A stretch of 64,000 nt of DNA from Neocallimastix lanati (nom. inval.) (Eukaryota; Neocallimastigomycota; Neocallimastigomycetes; Neocallimastigales; Neocallimastigaceae), in the NCBI GenBank assembly GCA_016946835.1, contig JACVTC010000030.1, positions 245,001 through 309,000 on the forward strand, read 5' to 3'. Below are positions 37,788 to 47,022 of the stretch, piece by piece. A program made the translations under genes and the position numbers. The notes below the pieces were generated by a model that searched no databases, was not told the origin of the DNA, and was given only the letters and a program-made list of their open reading frames with translations. Numbering within the stretch: the stretch's first letter is position 1; each line of letters opens with the position of its first letter.

Positions 37788-38557
37788 ATTAACAATAGAA
37801 ATAATATTGTTAATAATAGTAGAAATAGTGATAGTGAAAATAGAAATACTAATATTAGTGATAGTGAAAATTATAATATCGTTACTTCTAATTTAGTGAA
37901 TAGTTCAATTGGTGAAAATCGTGGTAATTTAAGTAATTTTCTGAATAATGAGTGTGTAAATATATATGTGACGTGGTACCGATTGTATAACTTTCTTTTT
38001 GGTGGGAGTGATGCAGATATAATAGATTTAAATTACAAAAAGGAATGGAATATTTTGTTTAAGAACCAAATTATTTCTGGTGATTATTCAAAAACGCCGT
38101 TCTTGGTGCGATCTGCGGCTCTCTTAACAGAAATTATGCCTCGGGCTAGTACTCGGCAAGGGTTACTATTCCGAAAGTATAAGCGCAAATTAACCAGGAG
38201 CGTCAACGCTGAAAATGCAGTAAGACAGGCTAGTAGGGCCAATGCCTCTGAAGGAGAAGACCATAATTTCTTTCAGATAGTCAATTCAAACCCTAATCCA
38301 TAAGGAGATGAGGTTCGTTGCCTATGAACTTTTTTCTGAATTTATTTATACACTTATTTTTGATTATTACTTTTTATTTCACGTTACTATTTCATTTATT
38401 ATTATGTTCAATTGGACAAATAATTTTTTTATTTATTTTATTAATTCTGTGTTTTTTTTATTTTTTATTAAATTTAAAAGTATTCATGTATTTTATATAA
38501 GAATAAATAAATAAAGATTAAAGTTCGCAATAATTGCGGCTATAAAAAAAAAAAAAA
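37787..38557 (+). mobile_element. LINE fragment E, a third family 3' end
   Basis: Follows the copy C tail directly. The open frame to 38301 encodes an Asn/Ser/Arg-rich segment and then YNFLFGGSD, SKTPFLVRSAALLTEIMP and LTRSVNAENAVRQASRAN. That is homologous to the C-terminus of A but has its own 3' UTR. The 3' end has a short hairpin (CGCAATAATTGCG, 38526-38538) just before A(14) at 38544-38557. This represents a third LINE subfamily. Confidence 0.75.
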
Positions 38558-39763
38558 TCAAGTCAAATGTTTTGATAAATGGAAAGATTCAAATTGTATT
38601 ATTTCCTATTTAGTTAATAATATTCCAAAATCTAGAAAATATACATGGACAAAAGAAAGTAGAACTCTTAAACGTAAACTAGAGAAAAGAGGTAATAACG
38701 ATAATAAAATCAAGGATTTTTATTGGAAAAGAGATTTGAAAATCAATTCTATTAAAGTTGAGTTTTATGACAAAAACAAATTCGAAGAAACATCAAAATT
38801 TATAAAACTTTGTTATGAATATCCTGATCTTTCATATGGTTTCTATTGGCTATTGAGAGTACGAAGCGGATATAGATTAAATGCTAGAATTGCTAAAGAT
38901 GCAAAAATAATAGATCAAATGTGTCCTAATTTTTGTCCCTGTTGTAAAAGTAATAAACAATGGATAAGTCATTGGTTAATTGATTGTCCTTTTTTCAATC
39001 ATATTCGTAGTAAAGTTAATGATAAAATTTTATTTTTATATTAATACTTTTTACCGTGGCAACCTAACAAATGATATTGTTAATAGTAATAATGATTACA
39101 GCAACAGTAATAATAGTAATAGTAATAATAGTTAATAGTAATATTAGTAATAGTTTTATTAGTAATGTTAATAATAGTATTGAAAATAATGTGTATATTG
39201 ATTCTAGTGTGTTTGAAAAAGTGTTTAATTTCCTTCTTGGAGGAAGAAGTATTAATAACAGTACAAGGGAATGGAAGGATCTATTTAGGTGCCAGATGAA
39301 ATCAGGTGCTTATTCTGATATTCCGTTCTTGGTGGTTACCGCGGCACTTTTCCAATCGATTATACCTATTGCTATTGGCCAGCAATGGTCTTTATTCAAT
39401 AGGTTCAAATCGAATCGTACTACTACTACCAAGAGCGTCAATGCTGAAGAAATAGTAAGACAGGCCAGCAGGGCTAGCGCAACCAATGAAGATCATAATT
39501 TTGTATCTTAAAATTATGATTAACATTGCGAAGTCAAAATTAATTATTATACTTCAGTATAATAATGCCCTTGTGAAGTCTTACAAATATTAATTAAATG
39601 AAACTAGAATATATTATACCATTATTTTATTTTATTTTGTGTTTTATTTTTTGTTTATTTTTTTTATCTTTTTTTTTTATTATTTTATTACATGTATTTT
39701 ATCAAATATTTAATTAATAAAGATGAAACAAGTTTGCTGCCGTTAAAAAAAAAAAAAAAAAAA
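38558..39763 (+). mobile_element. LINE copy D, 5'-truncated, two frameshifts
   Basis: Homologous to copy A from A position about 35585 to the poly(A) and nearly identical along the 3' UTR. It retains the GGA codon that is a stop in A. Its frame is broken by one extra T near 39041 (TATATTAATAC for TATATAATGC) and again in the Asn/Ser repeat near 39130. The C-terminal block resumes at 39130-39511. The tail is A(19) at 39745-39763. Confidence 0.85.
39543..39566 (+). other. 3'-UTR hairpin of LINE copy D
   Basis: Same 11-bp perfect stem and TC loop as at 36566-36589, with the same flanking GAAGTC direct repeats. Confidence 0.65.
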
Positions 39764-40060
39764 TTTTAAATTTGCTTCGGGAATATAAAAATATATGTGC
39801 TAAAGTCAGGTCAATTAAGTTTTCTATTAAATCAAAACAATTTCATCAGTCAATAGAATTTGCATGTAATGATTTTCGTAATAAAAATGCTTCCAGGTCC
39901 ATGGAAGGTTGATGGAAAAGGAATAACCTATATCAGGTATTCTAATTACAGCTTTCTGTGATTCTGATGATAATCGATGGTTATCCTTTCTAAAGCGGCT
40001 TCTAGTACGAAGAGTGAAAACTGGAATACTGGAAGACTAAAAAACTGTAGAAAGTGAGCC
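39764..40060 (+). mobile_element. LINE-like fragment F, probable pre-RT linker
   Basis: Begins immediately after the copy D tail. The first frame reads LLREYKNICAKVRSIKFSIK, then SKQFHQSIEFACNDFRNKNA, RSMEG, then a stop followed by WKRNNLYQ. Basic helical sequence with this spacing is typical of the linker between the endonuclease and RT of LINE ORF2. No catalytic motif is included, so the assignment is tentative. Homology fades after about 40050. Confidence 0.45.
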
Positions 40061-40554
40061 TAATGTTTTATATTGTTTTAAACTGGATATGTAGTAACAT
40101 TGGAGTTGTATAATTAATAATATCATGTAGTTTCTACATATTATCATTGTAATGAATCTATTGTATTTTTTTACTTTAGCATTATTTTGTATATGTATTT
40201 TTCTATAGTATTATTTATACTTTCATGTAGCTATTGTAAAATTGAAATGTAGGAGATTGATTCACTCCAAAGCTTGTGTTTAAAACATTATTTAACGGAT
40301 AGGGAATTTTTTTTATAGTCTTTTTCTACTAATATTTTTTTCTTTTTTAAATATACTTTTAGCTAATTTATGATTATTCAACAGAAAATTTTTAACGTCT
40401 TAAAGAGCTTTATTAATTGAAAGAATTACAATCATACAAAAGATAAAAAGAAACGAATATTCATTTTAACAGTATATACAAGTAGTTTTGTATCAATAAA
40501 TTTCTAACCCTTGTGGAATTTGCTTTCTCTTTTATTTTTATTTTTATTTTATTA

Positions 40555-40585
<31 letters not shown>

Positions 40586-40639
40586 CTTTATCTATTTTTT
40601 AATAATATTATTTTTTTTATTTTATACTTCTTTTATTTT
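40061..40639. other. Unassigned sequence within the LINE region
   Basis: Moderately A/T-rich, less repetitive than the intergenic DNA, with no open frame of useful length. It contains a small palindrome (ATGTAGTTTCTACAT, about 40126) and an A-run at 40563-40585. It may be decayed LINE sequence. Confidence 0.5.
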
Positions 40640-41190
40640 ATTTTTTTAGGTTTTCTTGAAAAGGATAATACTTCTTCAAAGTCAGTAACTATACCTGTTT
40701 TGCGGCGAGGCCTTTGAAGATACGATATTCAGAATAAAGATTTCATTCTTATCTTTATTCATGATCTTCAATCATGGTCTGTTAGTAAACTTTGGGAATT
40801 TCTTTGTAAACATATTTCCAATTGCAATGAAATAGTTTATGGAATTACAAAAAAAAAAAAGCGCACACCTAATATGGAAAACTACTTTATTTTAAGGATA
40901 AGCTATGATAAACTTATTATCTAAATATTTTATTTATTCTTACTCGATGCCTTCCTATCTGTAAAATTAATTAGATCAAATCCAACGAAATTCGAACATT
41001 CAGTTATGTTAAGAAATTCAACAACAAATTTTCTTCTTTTGAAACTAAATCAATGGTAAAAGATTTTCTATATAGTAATATTTACTCACCGTCTACTCAG
41101 TTCTTTAATCTTTGTGTCAGTTGGAACATTAATGGATGGAATGATGAAAAACGTGATGGTATTAGATATTTTAATTAAATTTTTAAACCT
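40640..41190 (+). mobile_element. LINE 5'-part fragment G, up to the start of the endonuclease
   Basis: Broken frames read SKSVTIPVLRRG, then WSVSKLWEFLCKHISNCNEI, VYGIT...RTPNMENYFILRIS, then SFETKSMVKDFLYSNIY. Finally, at 41098-41175, comes FFNLCVSWNINGWNDEKRDG. SWNINGW is the diagnostic first strand of APE-type LINE endonucleases. The fragment stops 60 bases later. It is thus the region before and at the beginning of the endonuclease, in the same orientation as the chain, with several stops. Confidence 0.6.
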
Positions 41191-41344
41191 ATTTGTATTT
41201 TCTTATAAGAGGTCGGTAATGGCCAATACCAATTGTACGAATAATATAATTTTATTAATAAATTATACTAAACAACCATTATTAAAAAAACCCCCACTAC
41301 TTATAAATTATTTATAAATTATTGCACATAAAAGTCCTGCATAT

Positions 41345-41425
41345 CACATTTGACGTCACGTATATTTTCTTTATATTATGTTTTTATATATGTTTACAAT
41401 ATATCTATATTAATATCATTTTTTT
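41345..41425 (+). mobile_element. Short LTR relic of the gypsy-1 family
   Basis: CATTTGACGTCACGTATATT and about 60 further bases match the solo LTR at 57418-57495 closely and, more distantly, the reverse complement of the LTRs at 41838 and 48130. It lies about 280 bp from the tRNA gene on the side opposite the intact element. Confidence 0.7.
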
Positions 41426-41700
41426 TTTTTTATTTATATTATATATATATATTAATAAATAAAATTTTTTTTACTTATAATTTTTTTATATAAATATAAT
41501 TTTTTTTTTATTATTATAGAAATAGATATCATCAATTAACTAAAATTAAAAACAAAAAAAAAAAAATAATAAAAATAAAAAAAAATGTATATATATATAT
41601 ATGTATATATTTATATAATAATATGTTTATTTTTATATTTATTTTTATACATTCTCCAATTTTTTTTTATCTTTAGTAAAATTGATGAAAAAGATTAATT

Positions 41701-41771
41701 GGAGTTGGCGGGAATCGAACCCGCGGCTTCTCACATGCGAAGCGAACACTCTACCACTGAGTTACAACCCC
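41701..41771 (-). tRNA. tRNA-Ala (anticodon CGC)
   Basis: The minus strand folds as a standard 71-nt cloverleaf. Acceptor GGGGTTG pairs with CAACTCC (one G-U), the D arm is ACTCAGTGGTAGAGT, the anticodon loop is TTCGCAT, and the T arm is GCGGG-TTCGATT-CCCGC. The anticodon CGC reads the rare alanine codon GCG. There is no intron and no encoded CCA. Both internal pol III promoter boxes are intact (A box in the D arm, B box GGTTCGATTCC). Confidence 0.95.
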
Positions 41772-41837
41772 AACATCAATTGTTATAATAAATAACAAAA
41801 TTATTAAATTAAAATAAATAATAAAAAAACAAATTCT

Positions 41838-42573
41838 TGTTAAAATTAAGATATAAAATAGTTTTATGATTAATAACGTTACTAGGTTAATATGTTGAAT
41901 TATATATTAATAATCCAACAATAATTAATTAATAATAATATAAAAATAATATAAGATAAATAGTTAAGTTATTTAAACACTTAATATCTAAGAATATTTT
42001 AAATAATAATTTCTTTGAAGGATTTATGAAAATATTTATTTATTGAATTATTAGTATATAATTATTGTAAGTACAATAACCTTACAAAGAACATAAAAGA
42101 TAGATTTTTACATCTTTCTTTTATACTTTGTAAGTTACATAATAATAATATTTAATTATAAGATATTAATAATATAGTAATATGAATATTAATAAAATAT
42201 TAAGATAATAACAATATCGATATGTTTAAAATATTTAATATAACTAAATAAATTTAATTTATAATTATATAATTAATTTGAATAATTAAAAATAGTAGTT
42301 AATATATATGATGTAAACATATATATAAACATAATATAAATAAATACATGTGACGTCATATGTAGATAATTGAAATTATTAATATAAATCTTATTTACTA
42401 ATATTCTCAGAATTATTAGGCCTAAGATAATTCCTTAAATATTAAATAAGAATTTATATTAATTATTAATTATTTAAATATATATATTATTTATAATTAA
42501 ATAAATAATATTTGTTAACTATTGAAATGTAAATAACTGAAATTGAGATTTCAATTCAGTTATAATTTCAACA
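41838..42573 (-). repeat. 3' LTR of gypsy-1 (736 bp)
   Basis: In element orientation it begins TGTTGAAATT and ends TTTTAACA, giving the terminal TGTT/AACA inverted repeat. It contains TGACGTCA (42351-42358), a TATAAAAG box (42118-42125) and a 54-nt hairpin around it (42081-42134). Confidence 0.95.
42081..42134 (-). promoter_or_regulatory. LTR core promoter hairpin with TATA box
   Basis: CTTACAAAG and CTTTGTAAG close a long stem whose inner part pairs ATAAAAGAAAGAT with ATCTATCTTTTAT. TATAAAAG lies in the stem. TGACGTCA is about 225 bp upstream in element orientation, a plausible U3 enhancer. The same layout is present in the 5' LTR (48373-48426, site 48643-48650). Confidence 0.6.
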
Positions 42574-42576
42574 ATG

Positions 42577-42583
42577 CCCTCCC
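42577..42583 (-). other. Polypurine tract of gypsy-1
   Basis: GGGAGGG on the minus strand, three bases (CAT) before the 3' LTR starts with TGTT. It is the expected primer for plus-strand DNA synthesis. Confidence 0.85.
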
Positions 42584-43114
42584 ATAAAAATCGGATTCAA
42601 GACGATTTTTGTGTAACGATAAGGAGGATTAAATTTTTGTTAAAAAATTTTTTGGAATTTCTTAAATTAAAAATTTTTAATTTATGAAAGAGGAAGGTCA
42701 CTTGAGTCCTTTTAAATTTTTAAAGGAAACCCTTTATAAGTGGCCATTTCATTGAAATTTTGAAATCTCTAAAATTTAATAAAATTAAAATTTTATTATG
42801 AAAATTGATGTTTAAGAATATGATGGTACCATTTTTAAATGTTTTTGATTAAAAATTTTTGAAATTGAAATTTTGAAATTTTAATTTCAATTAACTTTTT
42901 AATTTTATGCATTAACTTTAAAAATTGAAAATTATAATAATTAATGAATTTATGAATAAAATTAGATTATAAATTGATAGATGTAAGTGTAACATAGCTA
43001 TGTTTTTGAATTTTGAAAATTTTGAAAATTTCGAAATTTTGAAATTGAAATTTGACTGAAAAATTGATAATAATAAAATAAAATTTAAAAACAAATTAAT
43101 AAAAATAAAATTTC

Positions 43115-43170
<56 letters not shown>

Positions 43171-43191
43171 AATATTATTATTATTATCATT

Positions 43192-46100
43192 TTAGTTATA
43201 AGCTATTGAAATAGGTTTTCTTCCATTTTGTAAATATTGTAAATAAATATTTTGATTTCGGGGGTTATTTTCAACTTCGTCTGAAGGAACCCAATTGTAA
43301 GCAGTTCTATATTTATACCTGATTCTGTATTCATATTGATTCTTTTTATAATTAGTTCTAAATCCTGAGATTTCAATTATATCATTAACAGATTCATCAT
43401 GAGTTCTTCTTTTTAAAAACTTTTGAGGCGTTGGAATAAAAGGTTCTAACTCCGAAACATGGAATATAGGATGATGTTTTGGAAAAGGTGACCTTTTAAT
43501 ATCTATTTTATAATTATGATTATTCAGAACATCTATTACTTTATATGGTCCATATTTACAAGGAGCTAACTTTGAACTATCTTCGATATTTAGTGATGGA
43601 GGAGCTTGTATCCAAACTAAATCATTTTCTTTAAATATTGGAGGTGGCATTCTCTTTTTATCTGCGTGTATTTTATATAGTTCTTTTGACCTTAATAAAA
43701 CATCTTTAATATGATTAAAGTTCATACTTAAGTCCTTAATAATTTTATTATTAGTATCAATATCAGGTAATAAGAAAAATTCATCCATAGATGGATGAAA
43801 CCCATAATTAATAAAGAAGGGTGTTTCTTTTGTAGATTCATTAATGGAGTTATTATAAACAAATTCAGCAAGGTGAATCCATTCAATCCAATCATCATGA
43901 TAATATGATCTTGAGTAAGCTCTTAAATATTGTTCAATAAAAGAATTACATCTTTCAACTTGACCAACTGTTTCATGATGGTCAGTTGTAGCGATTTTTG
44001 ATTTAATGTTTAAATACTCCATTACTTCTTTCCAAAGAGCACTTGTAAATTGAGATCCTCTATCTGTATACATATCACAAGGCAATCCGTGTAGTTTAAA
44101 TATATTTGTAATGAAAGCTTTGGCAGTTTGTTTGGCATCAGGTATTTGTTTAAATGGAATTAAATGTATCATCTTAGAGAAACAATCAACAACTACCATA
44201 ATAACGGTGTATCCTTTAGAATAAGGAAGACCACATAGGAAATCAATTTCGATAGACTTCCAAGGTCTATCGGGAGTATCTAAAGGTTGTAAAAGACCAT
44301 ATTTCCTATGTCTATTAACCTTGTTTCTTGCACAACATTCACAAGAATTAACATAACTTGTAACATCTTCATGTATTTTTGGCCACCAAAAGTTTCTTGT
44401 AATTAGTTCTAAAGTTCTTCTTATACCAAGATGTCCAGAAGTGGGTTTTTCATGATATTTTTCTAAAATTTCTAATCTAAGTGATTCAGGAATATAAATT
44501 AAATTGTTATATAATATAATATTATCTTTTATTTTAAATCTTTCCATTTTCCTAAATGGTTTATAAGCATAATTATTTTTAACATTGTTTTCACTAAAGT
44601 ATAATTTAATATCTTCAGCAGTAGCATCTTCTTTAATAGCATCAATAATTTTTTCTAGTAAATTACTCATAATTCCTATAAAACAGGGAACTTCTTTTAC
44701 ATTTTTAATATCTAATATATTTTCTGGTTTAATATCTTCGTTATTCTTCATATAGTCAGGTCTTCTTGAAAGACTATCTGGTTTCCCATTTTTTGTTCCT
44801 TGTCTATATATAAGTTGGAAATCATATTCCTGAAAGAATAAGTGCCATCTATGCTGTCTTTGATTACCAACTTTTCCTCCTAAAGTATAGATTAAATTTC
44901 TATGATCAGTATAGACAGTAATTTTATGTTTTGCACCAAGTAAAAGATGTCGCCAAGTTAAGAAAGAATCTCTAATAGCTAATAACTCTTTTTCTGTAAT
45001 GGTATAATTTATTTCGGAGCCTTGTAAACTTCTTGAAAAGTAAGCAACAGGATGTAATTTATTATTTTCATCTTTCTGAGATAAAACAGCACCTATAGCA
45101 TAGTTACTTGCATCACATTCTACTATGAATGGTTTAGTTACATCTGGGTGATGCAGTACTGGAGAAGTAGTTAATTTACTTTTTAATAATTTAAATGAAT
45201 TTCCACAATTTGTATCCCAAATAAATTTTGTATTTTTTCTTGTTAAATTATGGAGAGGCTTAGCTATTTTTGCAAAATTTTTTACAAATCTCCTATAGTA
45301 ATTACATAAGCCTAAAAATCGTTGTACTTCTTTAATATTTTTCGGAGTTGGCCACTCATCTATAGATTTAATTTTCTTTGGGTCAGTAGATACACCATCA
45401 CCAGATAAAATGTAACCTAGGAATTCAACTTTTTCTTTATCGAATTCACATTTTTCTAATTTTGCGTATAAATTATTATTAATTAAAGTTTGTAATACAT
45501 TTCTTACTTGTTTGTGATGTTCTTCCAAATCCTCAGAATAAATTAAAATATCATCCAAATATAAAATAACACTTTTTTCCAAATAAGGTCTGAGTACAGA
45601 ATTAATAAATGATTGAAAAGTGGCTGGGGCATTTTTCAACCCAAAAGGCATTACGAGATATTCGTAATGACCATATTTAGTTCGAAAAGCTGTTTTATAT
45701 TCATCCCCCTCTTTTATACGAATTAGGTTATAGGCAGATCTTAGATCTAATTTTGTGAAATATTTTGCACCTTTAACCTTTTCAATAATATCATTAATAA
45801 GTGGAAGAGGATATGAATTTCTAATGGTAACAGCGTTTAACTTTTTGTAATCCACACACAATCTTAAAGAACCATCTTTCTTTTTTTGAAATAAGACAGG
45901 ATAACCAGCTGGAGATTCAGAAGGTCTAATAAATCCCTTCTTTAAATTTTCTTCTATATATTCTTTTAAAACTTTATTTTCTTCTTCAGATAATGGGTAG
46001 ATAGGTCCGTAATGAAGAGAAGCATCCTTTTCTAAAACTATTTTACAGTCAGTTAAACGATGTGGCGGTAGTTTATCTGCTTCTTTCTTACTAAATACAA

Positions 46101-47022
46101 CAGCCAAATCTCGATATTGAAGCGGAATATTTTCGATTTTTATATCTTCAATATCTTCTTCATAATTTTCTTTATTTGTTAAAAATGAATAAATTAAATA
46201 ATTATAGTTAAATTTATTATTAATTTTATATTTTTTATTTTGGTGATTGTTTTTTAATTTAAAAAATATTTTATTGGTTAAAAAATTAAATTTTTTATGA
46301 AGAAATTTTTTATATTTATTAAGTTTAAAATTTAATTTATTTTGATTAAAATTTTTGAAAATTTTTGAATTTTTTGTATAATTAAATTTTTTTATGAATT
46401 TATGTTTTAAAAAATAATTTTTTAAAAATCTTTTTATCACTGAATTAAACCGAGAATAATATTGTGGATTTTTATTAGTATTTTTATTAATTTTGTTATA
46501 AAAGTGAGAATTTAAATAAGAATATAGGAAGTTTTTATCATAGTCATAATGAATATTAAACTTCCTCATAAATTGGTTTCCAAAAAGTAGTTTTGTTGGG
46601 ATACAATTCGAAATTAAAAATTTTTCTCTGAAATTTTTAAAATAAACTCTTTTATTTTCATTAATTTTGATTTGAAATTTTAGCCAAACATAATTCTTTA
46701 TCTGGGTTGTATCACCAGAAATTCCTTTGACTAAAATTTTTGATTTTAAATTATATTTTTTCAATTTTAATGTTTTTACTAATTCTTCTGTAATAAAATT
46801 ACAGAAGGAGCCTGAATCTAACATCGATTCAGTTTTTAATTTATTATTATCATTTTTAATATTTTTTATATTATTTGAAAATGTTGTTGGAATATATGTA
46901 TCAAATAAAAGGAAAGTTGAAGGTAATTTTTTATTTACTACATTATTAAATGTAGGAAAATTATAATGAAAAATTCTTGTGTTTTTTATTATATTGGACT
47001 TCTGTTGAAGTCCATTGTTTAG
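43192..47022 (-). CDS. pol: Gypsy-1 pol: protease, RT, RNase H, integrase
   Basis: The frame is open from the gag frameshift site (first post-shift codon CTA at 47022-47020) to the stop at 43192, 1,276 codons. It lacks a start codon of its own. In residues from the shift: aspartic protease MLDSGSFCNFI (about 67-77), then an Asn/Lys/Phe-rich spacer (about 155-280). RT with FTKLDLRSAYN, MPFGLKNAPATFQ and catalytic YLDDILIY is at about 360-550. RNase H with FIVECDASNYAIGAVL is at about 637. Integrase has an H-x3-H...CECC finger (HLGIRRTLELI onward, about 860), the catalytic D in IEIDFLCGLP, D in TDRGSQFTS and E in GQVERCN. The C-terminus (ESVNDIIEISGFRTN to NWVPSDEVENNP) resembles a chromodomain, which in chromoviruses directs integration to particular chromatin. 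All catalytic residues are present, so it looks functional. Confidence 0.95.
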   Translation of the reverse strand, partial: LNNGLQQKSNIIKNTRIFHYNFPTFNNVVNKKLPSTFLLFDTYIPTTFSNNIKNIKNDNNKLKTESMLDSGSFCNFITEELVKTLKLKKYNLKSKILVKGISGDTTQIKNYVWLKFQIKINENKRVYFKNFREKFLISNCIPTKLLFGNQFMRKFNIHYDYDKNFLYSYLNSHFYNKINKNTNKNPQYYSRFNSVIKRFLKNYFLKHKFIKKFNYTKNSKIFKNFNQNKLNFKLNKYKKFLHKKFNFLTNKIFFKLKNNHQNKKYKINNKFNYNYLIYSFLTNKENYEEDIEDIKIENIPLQYRDLAVVFSKKEADKLPPHRLTDCKIVLEKDASLHYGPIYPLSEEENKVLKEYIEENLKKGFIRPSESPAGYPVLFQKKKDGSLRLCVDYKKLNAVTIRNSYPLPLINDIIEKVKGAKYFTKLDLRSAYNLIRIKEGDEYKTAFRTKYGHYEYLVMPFGLKNAPATFQSFINSVLRPYLEKSVILYLDDILIYSEDLEEHHKQVRNVLQTLINNNLYAKLEKCEFDKEKVEFLGYILSGDGVSTDPKKIKSIDEWPTPKNIKEVQRFLGLCNYYRRFVKNFAKIAKPLHNLTRKNTKFIWDTNCGNSFKLLKSKLTTSPVLHHPDVTKPFIVECDASNYAIGAVLSQKDENNKLHPVAYFSRSLQGSEINYTITEKELLAIRDSFLTWRHLLLGAKHKITVYTDHRNLIYTLGGKVGNQRQHRWHLFFQEYDFQLIYRQGTKNGKPDSLSRRPDYMKNNEDIKPENILDIKNVKEVPCFIGIMSNLLEKIIDAIKEDATAEDIKLYFSENNVKNNYAYKPFRKMERFKIKDNIILYNNLIYIPESLRLEILEKYHEKPTSGHLGIRRTLELITRNFWWPKIHEDVTSYVNSCECCARNKVNRHRKYGLLQPLDTPDRPWKSIEIDFLCGLPYSKGYTVIMVVVDCFSKMIHLIPFKQIPDAKQTAKAFITNIFKLHGLPCDMYTDRGSQFTSALWKEVMEYLNIKSKIATTDHHETVGQVERCNSFIEQYLRAYSRSYYHDDWIEWIHLAEFVYNNSINESTKETPFFINYGFHPSMDEFFLLPDIDTNNKIIKDLSMNFNHIKDVLLRSKELYKIHADKKRMPPPIFKENDLVWIQAPPSLNIEDSSKLAPCKYGPYKVIDVLNNHNYKIDIKRSPFPKHHPIFHVSELEPFIPTPQKFLKRRTHDESVNDIIEISGFRTNYKKNQYEYRIRYKYRTAYNWVPSDEVENNPRNQNIYLQYLQNGRKPISIAYN

